Shown: positions 18,901 to 27,900 of the stretch, piece by piece
Numbering within the stretch: the first letter of the stretch is position 1
Layout: every line of letters starts with the position of its first letter
Assembly: GCF_018342475.1 (NCBI RefSeq)
Contig: NZ_JAEMUD010000004.1
Location: 124,001-188,000 of the forward strand
From: Parachlamydia sp. AcF125
GTDB lineage: Bacteria > Chlamydiota > Chlamydiia > Chlamydiales > Parachlamydiaceae
Length of the DNA: 64,000 nt
Reading direction: 5' to 3'
Translations under genes and position numbers: made by a program
Notes under the pieces: model-generated
What the model was told of the DNA's origin: nothing
The model's input: only the letters and a program-made list of their open reading frames with translations
The model's database searches: none

Positions 18901-21900
18901 CATAGGGACCTAGCTGTGCCTTGACCTCATTAGCCCAATCTTTAACCGGCGTATTAAATAGGGTCTTTATCTCTTGGATAATTTTGACCAGCTTTGGTTG
19001 ATCGGTGATGAGTAAATCTTTGATAGCGCTATTAATCCCCGTACTTTCCTGAGCCATGAGGCTGATAAGCATTGCTAAATCACGTGGCTTGGACCGTTTT
19101 GTTTTGGTATAATGGGCGATCTCTTCATACCACGCACCCGTCTTTGTTCTGTTTTTAAGCATGAGGAGCGTCGTGCCATCTAATTCCCAAGAGCCTTGGG
19201 CAAAATGGTTAACCCCCTCTACAACGGCAAGCACCATCAGGCTGCCTTGCAAGCTTTCCACCACCTTTTGCATCATTTGCTCTTTTTTAACCGTTTCAAT
19301 TTCTAGCAAACTATCATAGATCTTTTGCCGGTCTGCTTTGTTTAATCTTAAAATTTCAGGCTCAAGCATCCCTTGCATCCACGCCAAGGTGAGGCCATAT
19401 TTGAAACCTTGAAAAGAAGGTAAAAAGAGAGCATTGGCAATGATCGAATGCTTGCTTGAGAGCTCAAGGGAGAGTTTTTTTAATGCACAAGGTGATGTAA
19501 AATAGGTGTGGATAAGGTGGGTAAAAGATTCGATCGGGAATTCGAGCTTTCCTTGATTTAACATCGCCAGACGATCGCCGATCAGCCGTAATAAGGCTTC
19601 TTTATCATCCGACTTGAGATAAGGAGTGGAGATTAAAGATGCCAGGGTCGCCTGAAACAGATTTAAGCATTCCTTAGACTGTTTTTCTTTCTCCTGGAGG
19701 GCCTGATCGATCGTTTCTTCTTTCTGAACGTCTGCCAGCCCATTTAAGCTGAGGGGTGGAAGTTCAACTGCCATTTTAGCAAGTGAAGGTTGGATCATTT
19801 TGAGGCAATATCTCTCCAAAAGAGTGATCGTCCAGTTTTCGGGGATTTTTGTTTCAAGGATTTCAAAAAACACCGAGGGGTTTTTCAAACGAGGTAAGAC
19901 CCAAAATAGAGAGCTTAAAGTCGTTAACTTAATTGAAATCCGGTAAGCCCTCAAGGTATCAGTCAATTTTTGTAAGACCTTTAGAAAAAGCTCTTCCCCA
20001 ACCAAAAAGCAAGTTGAAGAAAGAACACTTTCTAAATGTTTCTTATCTTTTGATATTTGCTTATAGAGCTTATCTCGGGGGTTTTTTAAATAAAATTCAT
20101 CATAGGAGTTAATTTCGCATAAAAATCCGATAAATTCTTTGATCTTTGCTTCTTTTTGCTTGTTTCTATCATCTTTTGAGTCAATTAACTTGAGCTGAAG
20201 TTCATCGGCTTTTGCTTTCATACTAGATAAGCGAGGATCTCCAAGACGGCTGAATAGATTTTGGAGATTCTTTAGAATTTGTCCATCTTGGCTGTTTACT
20301 ATCTCATCTGTAATTCTCTCTTCAAGTTCTTCTAGATACTCTCTGATACTGGAGCGTCTTTTTTCATCGATCTCTTTTACGTGGGCAGATCCTTTAATCC
20401 ACTCTTCGAAAGAGAGTTCTTCAACCTGTGTAGGCTTTCCCCTTTCTTGCTTTAAAGCCACATAAGCTGGGATTTGGCGTTCGACAACGGCCTTGACCAA
20501 GGTTTCTTCGTTTGGATAGAACTGTTCCATTTTTTTTGCAGAAAAAACAAAACTTTTAATATGCTGGATCCATTTCTTTAGGTCTTCTTCATGGGTTTCC
20601 TCCAGCCCCTCAAGCTTTTTTTTCACTTCATAATACTCTTCTTGAATCATCGTTTCGTCAAATTTCAGCTTGAGCCTTTTTTCTGCCGCCTCCTGGATTT
20701 TTTTTCCCTCCATTTTCTCAAGGAGCTCCGAATAAGGAACTGTTCCCCTCCACCAAAGCCGATTTAGCTTTTCCAAAGCTTGCGGGGGGGTTTGCCCATG
20801 CACCTCTTGTATGCTGTCAAGCAAAGCTGGAACATCGGCTATGTCCCCTTTCAATTGGTTGAATTTTTCACGGAGCCACTGATTAAATAGGGTGATCGCT
20901 TTTTCGCTATCCTCGCCACCCATTTCTTTGAAAAAACAAACCTGCGCATCTTCATAATACTTCGAGCGCTTTTGCCCCTGAGGATCTTTTATCCCATCCG
21001 CTTGAAAATGAAAATCCAACGACTTTATCCAAAGTTTGAACGTCGCAATATGCCTATCAGGATGGAGAATATTCGAAGCCTTCATGACATCAGCCACTCT
21101 AGTGAGGATTTCAGCTTGCTTATCTTTTAGCTGCTGTTTCATCTTGCCATGTTTTTTAAGTTGGACTTCGTACCGGCTCTCGAGATCGTCGATCAGCAAC
21201 TGTCGAATGCGATTTAAGCAAACATTTTTGATTTCTTTCTCTTGATCAGTGCCCTCTTTTAGTTGTTCGAGAGAGTTGTAAAGGAGGATGAGATCGCTCA
21301 TACTCAAAGGAAGATGTTGAATAGCGATCAGAGAAGGAGCTACAAAACCTGCGCAAAAAGACATTTCCCGAATCGTTTTCATAAAAAGTGGCACCAAGCC
21401 TTCTGTTTGTAGGCTATCCTCTTGCGAGCTAAAGGTTGTCTCAAGAGCTCGGTTGTAATCTAGAATAATCTGGGGAATATCTCCTTCAGAGGTAGGAAAT
21501 AAACCTACTTTTGCAGCCAGAAGATTTTGGAGGGCTTTTAACTCTGGAAAGGCTGTAAAGCAGCCTCGAGCAGACATAATTCCCATAATTTGGCTTAATG
21601 TTTCAATTTTTCCATCAACCGGCAAGATGTTGGCTTCCTCAGCAATTTGAAATAGGAGTCGTTCGATCGAACTTTGATCGTCCTTTTGAACTTGCTTACG
21701 AATTTGATCGTAAAACTGGGCCCGGTTTAAGACCGCCTCCCACTCATATTCAAACTTGGCCTTTAAAAGATTGCCTCTCTGAGATAAGAGAAAAATTCCC
21801 TTTTTGATTATCGGCTCGCCTGAGAGTTGGCTTTCTTCTAGGATCTTCAGAATATGCAGTAACGTTCCATAGGAGAGGTTGAGTTCAAGAAATAAAAAGA

Positions 21901-24900
21901 GGTAAGCGCCGATTTTTCCCATCTCCTTGCGCGGTAACGTTAAAACCAATCCATCAATAAGCTGTTTATGCTTATGAATGTCGAGGGGCCCGAGTTGATC
22001 AGCCACCGCTCTTTGAAGAATAAGGTCCTTTATATCAAACTCAGCTATAACCTCTTCTGCATTCTTTTTTTCCTCCTGATTAATTCCTTGGCGAACTTTC
22101 TCAAAATGAGCTGAAATTTTCCGAATATTTTTTTCGAGGGTATTTGTGGCAAGGGCGAAAAAATCGACATTAGGCAGCACACCTTGGCTACCGTAAAGCT
22201 TATTAACTTTATCCGCTAATTCATGGAAGAACGCTTCACCTTCTTCTCCTAGCCCCCCGAAGGATTCGATCCATTTCTTTTTCATGAGCAAGAGATGGCG
22301 GTTTTGGAGATAGGCAAGCAGATGGTAGTGGAATGTGCGAAGTTCAGAAGAAGGATTATTTAAAGGCTGCCAATAATGGTTTCTTAGAGCATAAATTTTC
22401 CCCGAGTCGGTTGTCTTGAGCTCATCTGCAAATGGGTGCCAAGCGGCTAATTCCCTACCACAAAGAATGAAGGCAACAAATACCTCCGCAAGCCCTTCAC
22501 CCTCTCTATTTTCTGCATAGACGGCTCGCAAATGCTCGAGATAAGGCTTGGCATGCTCCTTTTTAAACTCGATCAGCTGCTTGATATGTGTTTCCAAACG
22601 CTCTTTTTTTTCAACGCTCCATTCTTCTTTTTTGGTCTCGTTGATTGCTTGCTGGGCTGGTGTAGGCTCCTCGGTTTTATCTTTATCTGATGGATCAGCC
22701 CCTTGTGAAGGCCTCTCTCTTTGCGAAGGAGGGGGCTGTATACTCGCCCATCTCTTAGAACATTCGGTATAGAGGGAATCTAATTCCCCTTGCATTAACA
22801 CCTTGCTTGGTAAGATATCACCTTCTATTAACTCAAATAGATGAGCTAAAACCCATTCTTGGTTTTGCCTAAGTGTTTTTATCTTTGTCCCTAAATTCTT
22901 TCGCTCAGCAGATGTGGCTTGACCCACCAGTTTAGAAGGGAATTTATATGCAAAGGTTTGAATCTTGCCCTGCAATTGCGCGATTTTTTCATCTGCATAC
23001 TGTAAAAAATGATTCAGCTGTTCTTGAGAGAGCTCTTTCCCATATGCCTGCTTCCCAATCGTGACCACTTTTCGATAAAGCCTTTGTTTAAACCACTTCT
23101 CTTTTTGTAATTTCTCTGCCCCCTTAATCTTGTTTATGAGAATTAAAAATCCTAATCGATCGGAACTGAGAAACCGGAGAATGCTTCTTTGGATGGTAAG
23201 CTCTTGTAGCCTTGTTTCATAGGCTGTATTAATGGCTAGTTTTTCCTCGCCGGCTATTCTTTTGAAACTTGCAAGCTCTAAATTTCTCGCCTGAATTGCT
23301 CGAATTAAATGAGAAGCATTGCTTAACCCTTTGCAAGCCTTGACAATTTGGTTAAATCCCTCGACACCAAACCTTGAAGGAATCTGTTGGATGATTTTGG
23401 CCAGCCTGTTGATCAAGTCACAACGTTTATCCTGAAGACAGGCGGGATCTTTTGAATATTTTACAATTTGTGCAATCAACCGTGCGATGCATGACATATT
23501 TTCTGCTTGAGTCACATTGACTTCATACATCGCATATTCCAGCTCATGAATTTGCCGTTCTTCTACGCGAGGGACAGGAGAGCATCTTCGAAAAGGTAGC
23601 AAGTTTTCTTGGTCGATCTCTTTCCTATTAAAAAAAGTTTCGATCTCTTTTTCACGATTGAGCCCTTTTTCCCGCCTAGCAAAAGTCCCTACGCGAGAGT
23701 GTTGCTTTTGAGTTTGGTGCTGGGACTGGGCTTGAAGAAGAAGTGTCGACGTCTGCTGGTGGAGGGTTTCAATATCTTGGATTTTTTTCTGCTTGGCATT
23801 CAGTTGCTCTTTGACAATTTCTTCCGTATCATGCGCCACCGCTCTTTGATCAGTCACTTCCCCAAAAGCATATGCTTTATTGGCAAACGACTGCATATGG
23901 AGATGCCCATTAAGATTTTCTGCAAAAAGCTCTCTTTTTAAATTCTGTTTTTTATGCTCTGCCCTCTGCCGTAGCTGTTCATTTGCCGTCTTGCCTCGCC
24001 CTTTTTCTCTTCCTTGATTTCTTTTGATTGTTTGATCACGCGTAATGCCATCTGCCCATCCCTCTTGATCTCTATCTTTCTTTCGATTTTTGCAGTAAAG
24101 CTCATATCCAGAAAATTTATGCTGTTTATTAAATAACCCTCCCTTGACTATCGCATAATCAAACCCGTCTGGTTTGCCTTCTCCTCCCTTTCCTCCTGTT
24201 CCGACCCCTCCGTTTTCACCATCTTTCCCATCCTCAACCTTAATCCGATCTTTTATCGTGTCGATCTCCTGTTCTATCAGCAAACGGCCCGCTGCCCCAC
24301 CCTTTCCCCCTACTCCTTCATCGCCTCCTTGCCCTCCATCACCCGCGGGGATTCCTTTTTTCCCTCGCCGTACATCTATATGCCCCCACATCGTATCCGC
24401 ATTATCCCCCTTTCGGATATCCGTCCTGGCATCCTTCCCTTTGATCCCCTTCGCTCCATTTCCCCCATCTTGTCCCTTGCTCCCCTTTCCCCCTTCTCCT
24501 CCACATAGATTGATCTCCTGAATAATTTTCGGATCTAGGCCAATAATGGGCTCCTTTGAACTGATGCAAAAATCACCGCCGGATTGTCCTTCTTCCCCGT
24601 GATTTCCAGGAAGGCCATTGTTACCTGGATCACAAGGATTTCTCCCATCTGCCGCGCGACCGAGATTTAAATCCGCCCCTTTTTTTCCTCCCTTTCCTGA
24701 AAGATCAATGGAGAGAGGTTTTTCAGGTTTTTCCTGGCCGCTGCCCCCCTTATCAGACAAGAATTCTACATATTCCCCGCCGATAGCTAAATTGATGCCT
24801 GGTAAGGTGAGGCTGGTATCAATGTAAACATTCACGCCTATGATATGAACATCCTGAATATCGTCTCTTCGCCCACACGTCTTTTCAATCACGTCCTTGA

Positions 24901-27900
24901 CCTGACTCAAAAAGATATTACTCCCCTTTATCTGCAAAACATGCTCCATAACTTGTGGGGGAGAGCATTCAATCTCTAAGGCATTCTGAAGTACTTCGTC
25001 TAGCTCATCAATCTCCACTTGTAAATCCGCCGGCACAGCTTCTTCCATAATTTCTTCTAAGCTCTTGAGAGGGCACTCTTTCTCGAAGGCTAAATAGGCT
25101 GCTAAGTCTAAGACTTTTTGCCGGATCAAGCTTCCGGGACGTATCCTTTCCCCTTCTCGAAGTTTCTTAATGAACTTTTTCTTAAATTCAAAAAAAGCCT
25201 CTGCCTTACTCAACGCCTCCTTCGCTTCTTCCAAGTCCTCCACAATTTTATCTTGACGCTTCGACTCTTCCTCGATGTAAGCCTTTTCGGCGTCAAGAAG
25301 ATATCCTTTCAGCTCGTCTAAAATTTTCAAATCTTTCAAGTTAAGATTTGCAAGCCTGGCAATGCGCAAGAAATTTTCACTTGAGACCTTCTCTGAAACT
25401 AAAACAGAAGAGAGCACCGCCTCACAAAAATCTTTGATCGTCGTCGTCTGATGGATCCTCTGAACAAAATGATTCCAATAAGCAACAGGTCGCCTCGGTT
25501 CTCCGGGAGAATTGGCTTTGAAATGGTCACGCAAGATCTGCAAACACTCTTCCAAAATATTCTGATCTTGGAAAGCTCCCATGATTTGAGGATCATCAGG
25601 GGGCAAGGTTGGAGGGGATTTTCTTAAATCTTCAAGCGTCGCAAGCTCAGCTTCAATCGCGGTTTTGAATGCTTTAATGGAGCCCTTTTTAGAACTTAAG
25701 GCGATATAAAGCTGATCTTGTGCCTCCTCAAACTGATTGAGCCGCTTATACGCAACGCCTAAAGAATAGTGGAGAGAAGGATTTAAAAATCGGGGGTTAT
25801 TCTTTTTCCCAAGTTCAATAGCCTCTTCTAGTGCCAAAGTATGCGCATTCCACAGTTCCATTCTCTGATAAATCACAGCTTTTTTGATGAGAAGAGCAAG
25901 CTTTTTTGATTCAAGCTCTTCTTTCTCCTCTGTATACAGAAGCAACCGATCAAAATCACGAATGACCCGGCACGCATAAAATAACGCGGCAGCAAAAAAC
26001 TCTTGGGTATTTGTGATCTCTCCCAGGCGAAGATAGCTTTGTAAGGCCATCGACTCAATCTCGATAAGGCGTAAAATTAAGTTTGGATCTAGCCGTTTTC
26101 GAATCGAATCGCTCTCTAATTCTTCTTTTTCTATGACAAGCGATGATTTATAAAAAGCCGAAAGCTCAAAGGCATGGAAAGAGCGGATCCCTTTTTCCAT
26201 TTCCCTAAAGCGAGCCGCATAATTTCCTAAAGATTGAACGAGTTGGCAAAAAGCATCAGCAGCCATGTGGTGAGAAAAATAAAATTTCTTTTTTTTCGTA
26301 TGGAGAGGCTCAATACTTTTGCAGCCCCTTGTCAGCATCTCGATTAAGAAATCGGGTCCCGACCGATTGAGGTAGAGTCGCTGTGCGTCTAATTTAATGA
26401 CAGCTGTGCCCGACGATAAAACGACTTTAAAAACAGGATCTGTCGCAGGATTCTTCCCTAGAAGAGCCGCAAATTCTCTGAAAACTCTTTGCGGCGGCTC
26501 TCCTCGCAACCGTGCAAATGTAGGATGGAGCAACCTCTGAGAATCAAGCTGTAATTGTTCAAATTGTTTGAGAAAATCTAAATACCAAGCTTCCGCATAA
26601 TCTTCATCCATCTCGATTGCTTCAGAAATCTCTCTAATTGCCTGGTTGAGATCTTTTTTCTCCTTAGCTGCACTAACCTGTCGGACAAAATTTTTTTCTC
26701 GACTATTGTGAAGCGTATAAGCCCGATAAAAATCTCGATAGCAGATATCCATACGCTTGCGCACCAAGGCCTCTTCATTTACACTCACCTTTTTGACAAG
26801 CTTAGCAATTTGAAGCCACACTCCCCCTCGACAGTCATAACATTCAAGTAAGATAGGATCGCCTTTATCAGCAAATCGAGCTAACGTATCGATGGCTTGA
26901 TCGATCCACGCTATTGCCCGTTTTAATGCCGAAACTGTGGGATATTTAGCATAAATCTTTCCTAACTCGAGTAGATACTTCCCCTTGTAAGTGGCTTCTT
27001 TTAAGTCCCCTTCTGGGAGCGATAAAACTTGATTGGTGAAATCTTGCAATTGCCACACCTTCGGCTTTGCACCTTGAATATCGGCAAGCCCTTTCTGAAG
27101 TTTTTGCTCATCCAGAGCAACTTGGGGACTTTCAACTTTAACAACGACTGGAGCTAGCGGAGTTCGGTCTTCCCATGGGGTAAAATCAAAATGAGCGGCA
27201 AGGCGGATAACTTGCATCCTTATCTCATCTGCTGTGCTTTGAATATGTAATCGAAGTAAGGAAAGAGCTTGTGATAATGCGGTTAAATCCTTTTGGACCG
27301 CTCCGAGCTTTTCAGCTGCTTTCCGCTCTTGGAGCGAAATTTCAGAAATAAAACAGTATAGAAAATCTTTCAGTTCTAATAAGCCTTTTTGCCTAACGAC
27401 TTCCTCATCATGTGGCAAAGGAGATGATGCAAAAAGGCGATCGAGAATAGGATGGGAAGAAAGCTTAAGCATTTCTACTGTCTTAGCATCGATTAGATCT
27501 CCGCAAAATTTTGTGAATAGATCGATCTGTTCCTGATCGTTTTCTAATTTTACTTTAAAACTTCCTGAGTGAGGCAAAAGTGAAGAAGCTAGGTCGATGA
27601 GTTGGTTGAATAAAGTTTTGAGATATCTTACTTTAAGGAGGCTGTGCTGCCTAAGCATCCGAATATCGGAGAGCGAATCAAGTTTGAGTGCCACTTCGAC
27701 AATATCCTCGTAGCTTTTACATCTACTAAGTCCGTCAAAACTTTTTACTACAGGATTACATTCCTCCCCATCTGCAGGGATCTTCAGCCGCTTTTGACGC
27801 GCATTCCTTGCTATAGGATCTTTAGGGGAAACAAAGTTAGGAGCCTCTAAAAAAGGGGATGGCTGAGCAAAATTAGAGAGAGGAGAGATTTCAGGCAAAA

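Noticed and set aside
24174-24521. Proline-rich 115-codon frame on the plus strand
   Set aside because: It is the antisense of the glycine-rich segment of the giant protein (GGN codons read as CC-rich), with no ribosome-binding site.
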